From: an uncultured Blautia sp.
Lineage (GTDB): Bacteria > Bacillota > Clostridia > Lachnospirales > Lachnospiraceae
Length of the DNA stretch: 64,000 bases
Direction: 5' to 3'
Assembly: GCA_900553515.1 (NCBI GenBank)
Contig: USDN01000006.1
Span: 5,531 to 69,530 of the forward strand
Position numbers and translations under genes: made by a program. Below are positions 25,852 to 34,142 of this stretch, piece by piece. The notes under the pieces are model-generated. The model was not told the DNA's origin, did not search any database, and saw nothing but the letters and a program-made list of their open reading frames with translations. Numbering within the stretch: position 1 is the stretch's first letter; each line of letters starts with the position of its first letter.

Positions 25852-26838
25852 ATGAGTATTCGAATTGGAATCATGGGATATGGTAATCTTGGAAGAGGCG
25901 TAGAATGCGCTGTCAAACACAATCCGGATCTTGAACTTACAGCAGTTTTTACACGCCGTGATCCTGACACTGTAAAGATTCTTACAGAAACCGCAAAGGT
26001 ATGTCATGTAGACGAAGCAGAAAGTATGAAGGATGAGATCGATGTCCTTATCATCTGCGGTGGAAGCGCTACAGATCTTCCTGTACAGACACCGAAATTT
26101 GCCCAGTGGTTTAATGTGGTAGACAGCTTTGACACTCATGCCAAAATTCCGGAACATTTTGCAAATGTGGATAAGACAGCTCAGGAAAGCGGTCATGTAG
26201 GCATTATTTCTGTAGGCTGGGATCCGGGGATGTTTTCACTGAACAGAATGTATGCAAATGCTATCCTTAGCAATGGAAAAGATTATACTTTCTGGGGCAA
26301 AGGTGTAAGCCAGGGACATTCTGATGCTATCCGCAGGATAGAAGGAGTAAAGGACGGAAAACAGTATACAATCCCTGTAGAAGCTGCTCTTGAAGCAGTG
26401 AGAAATGGAGAAAATCCGGAACTTTCTACAAGAGAAAAGCATACAAGGGAATGTTTCGTTGTGGCAGAAGAGGGAGCAGATCTGGCTCGTATCGAAAATG
26501 AGATCAAGACTATGCCGAACTATTTTGCAGACTATGATACTACAGTACATTTTATTACTGAGGAAGAACTGAAACGTGATCACAGTGGTATTCCTCATGG
26601 AGGTTTTGTGATTCGTACAGGCAGTACAGGCTGGAATGATGAGAATAAACATGTGATTGAATACAGCCTGAAGCTGGATTCCAACCCGGAATTTACATCT
26701 TCTGTGATTGTTGCCTATGCAAGAGCGGCATATCGTATGTATAAAGAAGGTCAGAAGGGATGTAAGACAGTATTTGACGTGGCTCCGGCATATTTAAGTG
26801 CACTGGATGGAGCGGAACTGAGGAAACATCTTCTTTAA
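25852..26838 (+). CDS. ddh: meso-Diaminopimelate dehydrogenase
   Basis: A 328-residue NADPH enzyme that makes meso-diaminopimelate from tetrahydrodipicolinate in one step, bypassing the acylated routes to lysine and peptidoglycan. The Rossmann motif is IRIGIMGYGNLGRGVE. Family landmarks are VFTRRDP, CGGSATDLP, VDSFDTH, VGWDPGMFSLNR and FWGKGVSQGHSDAIRRI. Length equals the Corynebacterium/clostridial enzymes. It stands alone between its own promoter and terminator. AGGAGG precedes the start. Confidence 0.92.
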   Translation: MSIRIGIMGYGNLGRGVECAVKHNPDLELTAVFTRRDPDTVKILTETAKVCHVDEAESMKDEIDVLIICGGSATDLPVQTPKFAQWFNVVDSFDTHAKIPEHFANVDKTAQESGHVGIISVGWDPGMFSLNRMYANAILSNGKDYTFWGKGVSQGHSDAIRRIEGVKDGKQYTIPVEAALEAVRNGENPELSTREKHTRECFVVAEEGADLARIENEIKTMPNYFADYDTTVHFITEEELKRDHSGIPHGGFVIRTGSTGWNDENKHVIEYSLKLDSNPEFTSSVIVAYARAAYRMYKEGQKGCKTVFDVAPAYLSALDGAELRKHLL

Positions 26839-26847
26839 AAATATTAC

Positions 26848-26883
26848 AAAAGAGTGAAGCCATTAAGGTTTTGCTCTTTTTTT
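26848..26883 (+). terminator. Terminator after ddh
   Basis: A 13-base stem with G-U pairs (AAAGAGTGAAGCC with GGTTTTGCTCTTT) around ATTA, continuing into TTTTTTT. Confidence 0.8.
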
Positions 26884-26913
26884 GTGGTTCTTTTACAATA
26901 TGTAATAAAATTA

Positions 26914-26942
26914 TTGACGCATGGAAAAAGATGCGATATAAT
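26914..26942 (+). promoter_or_regulatory. Promoter of the repeat-containing wall hydrolase
   Basis: TTGACG (26914-26919), 17 bases, TATAAT (26937-26942), 60 bases before the start codon at 27003. Confidence 0.8.
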
Positions 26943-27002
26943 AAATACACAATATTGTAACAACATTGTAAAGATTATAAAGATAAAGAAGAGGGTAAGT
27001 TT

Positions 27003-28640
27003 ATGAAGAAGGTATGCAAACGGTGGAAATTCTGGGGCTTGTTACTGGGGCTTATGCTATTTGCAGCCGGTTTTACTGTGCAGTCTACTACGGTAGAAAC
27101 GCAGGCAGCAGTAAACGGCTTCCGGACTGTAAACGGAAAAACATATTATTACAAAAATGGTAAGAAAGTAAAAGGCTGGCTGACGCTGGGTAAAAATAAG
27201 TATTATCTTAATGCAAAGACCGGCGTTATGTATAAAGGCTGGTACAAGATCAGCAACGGAAGATGCAGATACTTTGACTCACGTTCCGGAGTCATGAAAA
27301 GAGGTCTTACAAAGGTCGGAAGCTATTACTATTATTTTGATGGAAGTACAGGATGGGCAAAAACAGGATTCCTGAAGGCTGCCAATGGAAATACCAGATA
27401 TTTCCAGCCTGGAACGTACCGGATGGCAAAAGGCTGGATGAAAAATGCCAAGAATCAAAAATGGTATTTCAGCACCAGCAATGGAATCATGTATAAGGGT
27501 CTGAAAAAAATCGGAAGCTATTCTTACTATTTTGACGGAAATACAGGAGCTGCCAAACAGGGATTTCTGACAGCAACCAATGGAAATACCAGATATTTCC
27601 GCGGCGGAACTTATCGTATGGCTACCGGATGGCTGACCAACTCCAAGGGTGAAAAAAGATATTTCTATCCGTCAAACGGTATTATGTTTAAAGGACATAA
27701 GCGTGTCAGCGGAAAGTGGTATTATTTTGACAAAAACTCCGGTATTGCCAAGGGCGGATGGGTTACAGAGTCAGGAAAGAAGAGATATTATGATCCTGAG
27801 ACCTTTGTGATGGTTACCGGAACCAGAACCATCGAAGGCGTTACATATACTTTTGACTCAAACGGATATGTGATTTCTTCTCAGGATAATGATGAGCAGC
27901 CGGATATCTCCACGCCAACTTCACAGAGAACCCTTAAGAATTATCTTCTTGGAGCCCTTCAGCCGGTAGGAAGGACCTTATATATATGGGGCGGCGGACA
28001 TGGATGGAGCGATGCCACAAGAAAAGGTATCAGTACCAGGTGGACATCCTTCTATAACAGCCAGAACAGCAGCTATAATTATAAGAATTATAATGATCTC
28101 AGTGAAACAAATCGTGCTAAAGGCCTGGATTGTTCCGGTTATGTAGGCTGGTCTACTTATCAGGTAATGCAGTCAAAATCCGGTGTCGGTTCCGGATATA
28201 CAGTTGTTTCCGGTGAGATCGGAGGTCTTTACAAATCAAAAGGATGGGGAAATATCTATAACCAGAATTATCTCAGTAATACAGGCTACAAGCTTTATCC
28301 GGGAGATATCGGATATGATGCAAACCATACATGGATCATCCTGGGACAGTGCAGTGATAAGAGTGCTGTAATCCTTCATTCCACACCGAATGCCGGAGTG
28401 CAGATTTCAGGAACTCCTACACCTAATGGAAATTATTCAAGCCAGGCAATCGCTCTTGCCCAGAAGTATATGGCACGCTATCCGGGATACCAGAAGATGG
28501 GAGCTTCTTTCTATCATACATCATCCGGAGCATATATCCGCAGAGGTAATTATTTCAGATGGAGTACAAATACTCTCAGTGATCCAAACGGATACAGATA
28601 TAAAACTGCAGATCAGATTCTTGCAGATCTGTTTAGTTAA
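27003..28640 (+). CDS. Secreted NlpC/P60-like hydrolase with cell-wall-binding repeats
   Basis: A 545-residue exported enzyme. The signal peptide ends near QAA-VN. Residues 35-295 consist of choline-binding-like (CW_binding_1) repeats of about 20 residues with the pattern W....G..YY/F(D/N)..(G/T)G.M..G, about a dozen in all, which anchor the protein to wall polymers. The C-terminal domain (about 315-545) has a Cys/His hydrolase pattern: Cys in GLDCSGYVGW and His in DANHTWIILG, plus Tyr/Trp-rich YIWGGGHGW. This fits a divergent NlpC/P60 or CHAP-type peptidoglycan endopeptidase. GAGGGTAAG precedes the start. Confidence 0.82.
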   Translation: MKKVCKRWKFWGLLLGLMLFAAGFTVQSTTVETQAAVNGFRTVNGKTYYYKNGKKVKGWLTLGKNKYYLNAKTGVMYKGWYKISNGRCRYFDSRSGVMKRGLTKVGSYYYYFDGSTGWAKTGFLKAANGNTRYFQPGTYRMAKGWMKNAKNQKWYFSTSNGIMYKGLKKIGSYSYYFDGNTGAAKQGFLTATNGNTRYFRGGTYRMATGWLTNSKGEKRYFYPSNGIMFKGHKRVSGKWYYFDKNSGIAKGGWVTESGKKRYYDPETFVMVTGTRTIEGVTYTFDSNGYVISSQDNDEQPDISTPTSQRTLKNYLLGALQPVGRTLYIWGGGHGWSDATRKGISTRWTSFYNSQNSSYNYKNYNDLSETNRAKGLDCSGYVGWSTYQVMQSKSGVGSGYTVVSGEIGGLYKSKGWGNIYNQNYLSNTGYKLYPGDIGYDANHTWIILGQCSDKSAVILHSTPNAGVQISGTPTPNGNYSSQAIALAQKYMARYPGYQKMGASFYHTSSGAYIRRGNYFRWSTNTLSDPNGYRYKTADQILADLFS

Positions 28641-28680
28641 GTATCCTGCAGAAAAGTTTAGATTTGTTTATAGGAAAAAT

Positions 28681-28717
28681 AACGGGGAGCATTTCCTTTT
28701 GGAAATGTCTCCCCGTT
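28681..28717. terminator. Hairpin after the wall hydrolase, possible terminator
   Basis: A long stem (AACGGGGAG/CATTTCC with GGAAATG/TCTCCCCGTT, TTTT loop). The plus-strand tail lacks a T run, while the minus-strand side reads ATTTTT. It may act as a weak terminator or an RNA-protecting stem. Confidence 0.5.
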
Positions 28718-28775
28718 ACTGTTGCACAATCATTAATAAATATTACAAAATTTTAAACTTTTAATCAATTAAGAC

Positions 28776-28804
28776 TTGCAATCCATGTAATCCTGTGTTA
28801 ATAT
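28776..28804 (+). promoter_or_regulatory. Promoter of the coiled-coil NlpC/P60 gene
   Basis: TTGCAA (28776-28781), 17 bases, TAATAT (28799-28804) with an upstream TGT (extended -10). A leader of about 60 bases follows. Confidence 0.7.
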
Positions 28805-28871
28805 GTAAAAGAACTTAAGAAAGATATTTCGCAAATGTTACAAAAGTTGTTAATTATAAGAGGTGAGAAAC

Positions 28872-30257
28872 ATGAAAAAACGTATTGTATGTCTGATGTT
28901 AGCAGTTATGATGATGGGTACACAGGTTGCTACTGTAAGTGCTTCCAGAGAAGAAGAGCTGAGAGAGGAGCAGGCATGGACAAGCGCACAGCTTGATGCT
29001 ACATATGCACAGATCGATCAGTTTTATGCAGCTAAAGAGCAGCTTCAGAGTGAGATTGCAGCATTGGACGCTAATCTTGTAAATGTCATGGTCTCCATTC
29101 AGACTCTGGAAGGAGATATCAGCAATAAAGAGGCTGATATCAAGCAGACACAGTCAGATCTTCAGAAAGCTCAGAATGCAAAAGATAAACAGTATGCAGC
29201 AATGAAACAGCGTATCCAGTATTTGTACGAAAAAGGTGGAAATGATGCATGGTTTCAGATGATGGTAAATGCAGAGAATCTTTCCGAACTTCTTACAAAG
29301 GCTGAGTATACTCAGAAGATGTATGATTACGACAGACAGAGCCTGGAAAAATATGTAAATACAATCGATCAGGTAACAAAGCTTGGAAACCAGTATCAGC
29401 AGGAAAAAGCAGAACTGGAAGGCATGAAGCAGGAATATGAGGCAGAATCTGTAAACCTCCAGATTGCAATTGATGAGAGAAAAGCGACATCTGCAAACTA
29501 TGACAATGAGATTGCATATGCACAGCAGATGGCTAACGAATATGCAGCACTGATCCAGCAGCAGCAGGCAGAGATCGAACGCCTGGAAGCTGAGAGAATC
29601 GCGGCAGAAGAGGAAGCAAGACGCCAGGCTGAACTTGCAGCAGCAGAAGAGGCTGCACGCCAGGAAGCAGAACAGCAGGAAGACACAACCGTATATGATG
29701 AAGAGGGAAATGAGATCGATCCTGAAGACGCAGCAGAAAACGGTGATGTGGTATATGATGAAAATGGTAATGTAATCGATCCGGATGAAATCCTTACTGA
29801 AGATGACGGAAGTTCTGAAGGTGATGTTGAATATGATGAGTATGGAAATGTGATCGACAGTGACAATACTGTAGATCCGGAGGAGTATGAAAGTTCAGGC
29901 TCTACAGGATCCGGTTCAGGTTCTTCTGTTGTAGATTTTGCAACACAGTTCGTAGGTAATCCATATGTCTGGGGCGGAACCAGCCTTACAAATGGAGCTG
30001 ACTGTTCTGGCTTTGTACAGAGTGTATATGCAAACTTTGGTGTAAGCCTTCCAAGAACATCATATGAGCAGCAGAATGCAGGTACAGAGGTATCTTATGC
30101 AGATGCACAGCCGGGAGATCTGATCTGCTACGGCGGTCATGTGGCTATCTATATGGGCGATGGAAAAATTGTACATGCTTCCAATTCCAGAGATGGTATT
30201 AAGATCAGCAACGATGCTACATACAGAACTATTCTGTCTGTAAGACGTCTTGTGTAG
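28872..30257 (+). CDS. Secreted PcsB/CwlO-type peptidoglycan endopeptidase (coiled coil plus NlpC/P60)
   Basis: A 461-residue exported enzyme. After a signal peptide (cleavage near VSA-SR) residues 25-245 form a long coiled coil of the PcsB/CwlO type, which usually docks on FtsEX for activation. An acidic linker carries three copies of a 13-residue unit (VYDEEGNEIDPED, VYDENGNVIDPDE, EYDEYGNVIDSDN), then a Gly/Ser stretch. The NlpC/P60 domain is at about 345-461: YVWGGTSLTNGADCSGFV (catalytic Cys) and GHVAIYMGDG (catalytic His). The ATG at 28872 is chosen because AGGTG lies six bases upstream; a GTG three codons earlier lacks one. Confidence 0.88.
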   Translation: MKKRIVCLMLAVMMMGTQVATVSASREEELREEQAWTSAQLDATYAQIDQFYAAKEQLQSEIAALDANLVNVMVSIQTLEGDISNKEADIKQTQSDLQKAQNAKDKQYAAMKQRIQYLYEKGGNDAWFQMMVNAENLSELLTKAEYTQKMYDYDRQSLEKYVNTIDQVTKLGNQYQQEKAELEGMKQEYEAESVNLQIAIDERKATSANYDNEIAYAQQMANEYAALIQQQQAEIERLEAERIAAEEEARRQAELAAAEEAARQEAEQQEDTTVYDEEGNEIDPEDAAENGDVVYDENGNVIDPDEILTEDDGSSEGDVEYDEYGNVIDSDNTVDPEEYESSGSTGSGSGSSVVDFATQFVGNPYVWGGTSLTNGADCSGFVQSVYANFGVSLPRTSYEQQNAGTEVSYADAQPGDLICYGGHVAIYMGDGKIVHASNSRDGIKISNDATYRTILSVRRLV

Positions 30258-30305
30258 TCGGAAAAGAAAGAGATATTTGCATCATTAAGTTAAAACAACA
30301 AAAAC

Positions 30306-30343
30306 AGGATCTTCATACTCTTTTGAGTATGGGGATCTTTTTT
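30306..30343 (+). terminator. Terminator after the NlpC/P60 gene
   Basis: Stem GGATCTTCATACTC with GAGTATGGGGATC (two G-U pairs), TTTT loop, then TTTTTT. Confidence 0.85.
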
Positions 30344-30370
30344 GCATAAATTTTATGTTTGAAAGATGTA

Positions 30371-30399
30371 TTGACAGTTTGATGTAATTGGAGTATATT
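30371..30399 (+). promoter_or_regulatory. Promoter of the TetR-family gene
   Basis: TTGACA (30371-30376), 17 bases, TATATT (30394-30399). The perfect palindrome at 30411-30430 starts 12 bases after the -10 box, where it can block elongation or initiation. Confidence 0.8.
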
Positions 30400-30410
30400 T
30401 AATAAAAAAG

Positions 30411-30430
30411 GAGGTAATCATGATTACCTC
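30411..30430. promoter_or_regulatory. Perfect palindrome, probable TetR operator, containing a four-codon leader ORF
   Basis: The 20 bases 30411-30430 are exactly self-complementary (half-site GAGGTAATCA). A related palindrome lies at 31200-31227 before the methyltransferase gene. The stretch also contains a full Shine-Dalgarno (AGGAGGT, 30409-30415) followed by ATG ATT ACC TCA TGA (30420-30434), a four-codon ORF whose TGA overlaps an ATG in the frame of the regulator. As RNA, the palindrome would bury this ribosome site. Confidence 0.7.
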
Positions 30431-30442
30431 ATGAGGGCGAAA

Positions 30443-31120
30443 ATGAATACAAATATTGAGCGAAAAAGATCTTATGTCCAGATAACAGCAAGAATTTTGG
30501 AATCGGAAGGAATAAAAGGTGTTAATATACGTCGGATTGCTAAGGAAGCTGGATGCACAAGTGCAGTTCTTTATAAGCATTTTGATAATTTGGATCATCT
30601 TATTATGCTTGCTTCTGTTCATTTTTTGGAACCGTATATCAGGGAATTCCGACGTGTTGTGAAGAGACGTGATATTACATCTATACAGATTGATCTGTAT
30701 TTATGGAAATTTTTTATACGGGAAGCATTTATGAATAAACCATATTATGAAATGATGTTTTTCAGTTCTGATAAGGATATGCTGGAAGATTATATATATG
30801 AATACTATTCATTGTTTCCTCAAGAAGAAAAAGATTTTGATGGACTGGCAGCCAGCATTATATTTAGTAATAATCTTGCAGAACGTGAGTATATCAGACT
30901 TAGACGGGCGGCTCATGAAGGTATGATTACATTAGAAAATGCAAGGTTGTTGAGTAGATTATCAACAGCTGTGTTTAATGGAATGTTTGTACAATATAAT
31001 TTTGTAGAAAATGATAAGGGAGCATTACAAGTGGCAGCAGATGACTGTTATCAGTTGATTTTGGAGTTGTTCCATAGATTTGTAAAACCGGAGACAGATT
31101 TGAACATTGATAAAATTTGA
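30443..31120 (+). CDS. TetR-family transcriptional regulator
   Basis: A 225-residue repressor-type protein. The N-terminal helix-turn-helix covers residues 8-55 (ITARILESEGIKGVNIRRIAKEAGCTSAVLYKHFDNLDHLI); the rest is a helical ligand-binding domain of no recognised subfamily. I take ATG 30443 as the start because GAGGG lies five bases before it; ATG 30431 is the alternative, which would be coupled to the four-codon leader ORF. Palindromes of one type lie before this gene and before the methyltransferase gene downstream, so it probably represses itself and the methyltransferase/MFS pair. The ligand is likely the substrate of that pair. Codon use is AT-richer than in most neighbours. Confidence 0.8.
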   Translation: MNTNIERKRSYVQITARILESEGIKGVNIRRIAKEAGCTSAVLYKHFDNLDHLIMLASVHFLEPYIREFRRVVKRRDITSIQIDLYLWKFFIREAFMNKPYYEMMFFSSDKDMLEDYIYEYYSLFPQEEKDFDGLAASIIFSNNLAEREYIRLRRAAHEGMITLENARLLSRLSTAVFNGMFVQYNFVENDKGALQVAADDCYQLILELFHRFVKPETDLNIDKI

Positions 31121-31127
31121 ATATGTT

Positions 31128-31196
31128 GTCAGCCAGAGACCTGGAAAAGGTTTTTGGCTGACAGAGACTGATACAGATTCGTATCAGTATTTTTTA
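31128..31196 (+). terminator. Tandem hairpins after the TetR gene
   Basis: The first hairpin (31128-31162) pairs GTCAGCCAGAGACC with GGTTTTTGGCTGAC. The second (31167-31188) pairs ACTGATAC with GTATCAGT and runs into TTTTTT. The second is a standard terminator. Confidence 0.75.
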
Positions 31197-31199
31197 AAA

Positions 31200-31227
31200 C
31201 TCAAAGGTAATCAAGATTATCTTTGAG
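31200..31227. promoter_or_regulatory. Second TetR-type palindrome, before the methyltransferase gene
   Basis: A 28-base imperfect palindrome with CTCAAAG and CTTTGAG ends. Its core GGTAATCA-AGATTATC differs little from the perfect palindrome at 30411-30430 (GGTAATCA-TGATTACC). It lies 83 bases before the start codon at 31310. The promoter it controls is not clear to me. Confidence 0.7.
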
Positions 31228-31309
31228 CGCAATATGGGTCGTTTAATAAGAAAAAGATAAAATGCTGAACATCAGCAATTATAAAAAATATTTTTAAGGA
31301 GGAACCGTC

Positions 31310-32743
31310 ATGACAAAACAGCAGGAGTTTGAAAAAGATCAGGAGATCGTGGAGATTCTCCACAAAAATTCACTTCGTATTCTGGAGGATATTGGAATTG
31401 CATTCCTTACTGAGGAATCACGGGAAATACTTCGGAAAAATGGAATTCGTGTAGAAGGAAATCGGGCTTATTTTTCTGAAAAACAGGTAATGGATGCTTT
31501 AGATGCAGCAGTAAAAGACTTTACTGTATATGCAAGAAACAGTAAATATAATGTGAAAATGAACACGGAAGACCTGTATATGACTCCGGGCTACGGAAGT
31601 GCTATGGTATGTGAACTGGATGGAACGGTACGTCAGGCAACTTTTGATGATTTTTTGAAATTAGCAGTGATCGTGCAACAAAGCGAGGAGTTTGCCATCA
31701 ATGGAGGCATCCTGGCACAACCTTGCGATATTGACCCGGATATTTCTGCCGAGGTTATGGTATATGCAACACTCTGCCGTTCTGACAAAGCTCTTTTTTC
31801 TGTATGTGCAGGGAAAGAACAGGCAGAACATATTATGGAAATGATGAAGATTATCTTTGGAGCAGATTTAACGAAGATTCCTTGTACGTTTAACCTGATT
31901 TCTCCATTAAGTCCATTAGGGGTTACAAAAAATACTATTGAGACTATTGAGGTTTGTGCGGAGAACGGACAGCCTCTTGTAATTGCACCGGGAAATATGG
32001 CAGGAGCTACTGGTCCCATTTCTCTTGCAGGCAATATCTCCCTTGCCAATGCGGAATTTTTAGGCATTAATGTGTATGCACAGCTGATTCATCCAGGTAC
32101 ACCTTTGATCTATGGATTTGCGTCTACGGTCAGTGACATGAAGAATATGCAGGTTTCTAACGCTACGCCGGGATTTGTAAAAGAAGCGAAGTATGGAGCT
32201 CTGCTTGCTAAGAAATATGGAGTTCCCTGCAGAAGCGGCGGCGGAATGTCTGATGCCAGCGGTTTGACTGCGCAGGCAGGCGTGGAAAGTGCTATGAGCA
32301 TGTTTGAATCTTTTAACGAAAGAGCGAATTTGATGATGCATGCAACTGGCTCACTCCATTCATTTAATACTGTGAGTATTGAGAAATTCCTTCTGGATAT
32401 TGAGACTTATACACGAATGAAATATTATTTTTCTGACATGCCGGTAGATGAAGACGCCCTTGCTTTTGACGTGATTCAAGAAGCTATCGAGGAAGATGGC
32501 ACATTTGTTACTCTGGAACATACTTTTGAAAGATGCCGTATAGACCCGTGGAACAGTCAGGTATCTGTACACAGAAACACAAAGGGGGATCCAAATCAGG
32601 CTCTTTATGAATCTATACATAAGAGATTAGATCAGCTTCTGAATTCCTATCAGCCGCCGGAAATGCCAGCAGAACAGAGAAATGCTTTGGATGTACTGAT
32701 GAGAAAGATTGGTATGAAAGAAGAAGATATAGCAAAAGTATAA
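31310..32743 (+). CDS. Trimethylamine methyltransferase (MttB) superfamily protein, non-pyrrolysine type
   Basis: A 477-residue TIM-barrel protein of the MttB/COG5598 family (NSLRILEDIGIAFLTEESREIL at the start; CTFNLISPLSPLGVTKNT; PGNMAGATGPISLAGN). The frame runs through without an in-frame TAG, so it is not the pyrrolysine enzyme for trimethylamine. Characterised non-pyrrolysine members (MtgB, MtpB, MtcB, MtyB) demethylate quaternary amines such as glycine betaine, proline betaine or carnitine onto a corrinoid protein. No corrinoid protein or its second methyltransferase is encoded nearby. The MFS transporter follows by 16 bases and probably imports the substrate. AAGGAGG precedes the start. 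Confidence 0.85.
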   Translation: MTKQQEFEKDQEIVEILHKNSLRILEDIGIAFLTEESREILRKNGIRVEGNRAYFSEKQVMDALDAAVKDFTVYARNSKYNVKMNTEDLYMTPGYGSAMVCELDGTVRQATFDDFLKLAVIVQQSEEFAINGGILAQPCDIDPDISAEVMVYATLCRSDKALFSVCAGKEQAEHIMEMMKIIFGADLTKIPCTFNLISPLSPLGVTKNTIETIEVCAENGQPLVIAPGNMAGATGPISLAGNISLANAEFLGINVYAQLIHPGTPLIYGFASTVSDMKNMQVSNATPGFVKEAKYGALLAKKYGVPCRSGGGMSDASGLTAQAGVESAMSMFESFNERANLMMHATGSLHSFNTVSIEKFLLDIETYTRMKYYFSDMPVDEDALAFDVIQEAIEEDGTFVTLEHTFERCRIDPWNSQVSVHRNTKGDPNQALYESIHKRLDQLLNSYQPPEMPAEQRNALDVLMRKIGMKEEDIAKV

Positions 32744-32758
32744 CGATGAGGTAATGCT

Positions 32759-34000
32759 ATGGATAAGACATTTGTAAAAAAATATGGAACCTTGCTGCTT
32801 TTGGCCTGTGGCGCAGGATTTATTTTTCAGCTTCCGTTTATAAGAGAAACCTTTTATATTCCAATTCAGACTGCAATGGGACTTTCAAACGCCCAGATGG
32901 GAAAACTGAGCAGCTGGTATGCAATTGTAGCTACACCGGCATATTTTCTGGGTGGGATTGTGGCAGATCGTTTTTCACCCAAGATTATGCTGACATTTTC
33001 TTTTGTGTCAACCGGACTTTTGGGTATGTGGTTTTCTATGTTTCCGGGGTATAAAACAAGTCAGCTGATTTTTGCTTTAATGGGATTTACTACTGTCATG
33101 ACCTACTGGAGTTCTGTGATTAAGGCAGTACGAATGCTTGGGTCTTCCGAAGAACAGGGACGTTTGTTTGGATTACAGGAAGGGCTGAGAGGTTTTTTGA
33201 ATGCAGGATTAGTATTTGTGATGGCTGCGGTCTATGCAGGGTTCGCAGATCAGGTAGTGGGAGCTGCCTGGGCCATTCGTCTTTGTGCAGTATTACTTTT
33301 GGTTATTGGTGTGCTTTGCTGGTTTGTTATTGACAATCCTGAAAAGGGAACGCAGACAGAATCTTTGAAGGAATTAGTTTCCGGCACTTTCCAGTGTATG
33401 AAGATTTCCAGAGTATGGCTTCTGACAGGTATTGTCTTTACTGCTTATTGCGTATATGGACTGATGAGTTATATCAATACTTATGCGGTAAATGTATGCG
33501 GAATGTCTGAAACTGCAGCTGCAAATCTGGGAGGTATCCGTTACCTTCTCCAGGGGGTTGGAGGTGTGGTAGGAGGTTTTCTGGCAGATAAGATTCATTC
33601 CAGGCTGAAGGTGATTAGTATTTCAGGAGGACTTTTGGCAGTCAGCTGGGCGGCGTTTATCTTTATTCCTGGAAATGCTTCTGCTCTGGCTGGAGTCATT
33701 GGAAACTTTTTTATTGGGGTTATTTTAATTTATGCAATTCGCAGTCAGTATTTTGCAGATATTGATGATGCAGGTCTGGATGTTAAGATTACAGGACGCG
33801 TATCTGGTATTCTTTCTACATTTGGTTATCTTCCTGACGTGTTTATGTTTACTTTGGTGGGAAGCTGGTTAGATGGAGCAGCAGGAAAAGCTGGATATAA
33901 TAAAGTGTTTATTTGTGCAGCAGTGATGGGTGCGTTATGCATGCTTATTTCTGGAGGCCTGTATAAAATTGTGGAAAAAAATAAGAAAAATATAAAATGA
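32759..34000 (+). CDS. MFS transporter
   Basis: A 413-residue membrane protein of the major facilitator superfamily with about twelve spans. The loop 2-3 motif is present as GGIVADRFSPKIML, and a second half copy as GGFLADKIHSRLK. It follows the MttB-family gene by 16 bases in one operon under the TetR-type palindrome, so it most likely takes up the methylated amine used by that enzyme. Substrate cannot be read from sequence. GATGAGG lies eight bases before the start. Two strong hairpins follow the stop. Confidence 0.82.
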   Translation: MDKTFVKKYGTLLLLACGAGFIFQLPFIRETFYIPIQTAMGLSNAQMGKLSSWYAIVATPAYFLGGIVADRFSPKIMLTFSFVSTGLLGMWFSMFPGYKTSQLIFALMGFTTVMTYWSSVIKAVRMLGSSEEQGRLFGLQEGLRGFLNAGLVFVMAAVYAGFADQVVGAAWAIRLCAVLLLVIGVLCWFVIDNPEKGTQTESLKELVSGTFQCMKISRVWLLTGIVFTAYCVYGLMSYINTYAVNVCGMSETAAANLGGIRYLLQGVGGVVGGFLADKIHSRLKVISISGGLLAVSWAAFIFIPGNASALAGVIGNFFIGVILIYAIRSQYFADIDDAGLDVKITGRVSGILSTFGYLPDVFMFTLVGSWLDGAAGKAGYNKVFICAAVMGALCMLISGGLYKIVEKNKKNIK

Positions 34001-34048
34001 TTTACACAAATCTCTCTGAGTTTATACTCAGGGAGATTTATGTGTAAA
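34001..34048 (+). terminator. Long hairpin directly after the MFS gene
   Basis: Arms TTTACACA...TCTCTCTGAGT and ACTCAGGGAGA...TGTGTAAA pair almost throughout around TTAT. It is symmetrical in both directions and lies right at the stop codon. Confidence 0.7.
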
Positions 34049-34058
34049 GCATTATAAA

Positions 34059-34106
34059 AAATACAGAACCCTCACAGGACGGAAATCCTGCGAGGGTTCT
34101 GTATTT
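34059..34106. terminator. Bidirectional terminator between convergent genes
   Basis: AAATACAGAACCCTC pairs with GAGGGTTCTGTATTT, with CAGGA/TCCTG inside. It serves the MFS operon and, on the other strand, the thiolase gene. Confidence 0.75.
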
Positions 34107-34142
34107 AGGAATTTATCAATAGAAAAGGTAAGAAGGATTGTG

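Noticed and set aside
28681..28717. Hairpin as a confident plus-strand terminator
   Set aside because: The stem is strong but the plus-strand side has no T run, so it is listed only as a possible terminator.
31310..32743. Pyrrolysine-containing trimethylamine methyltransferase
   Set aside because: The reading frame is continuous to a normal stop with no in-frame TAG, so this is the non-pyrrolysine branch.
34001..34106. Short CRISPR-like or attachment-site repeats
   Set aside because: The repeated look comes from two adjacent transcription-terminator hairpins; there are no regularly spaced repeats.
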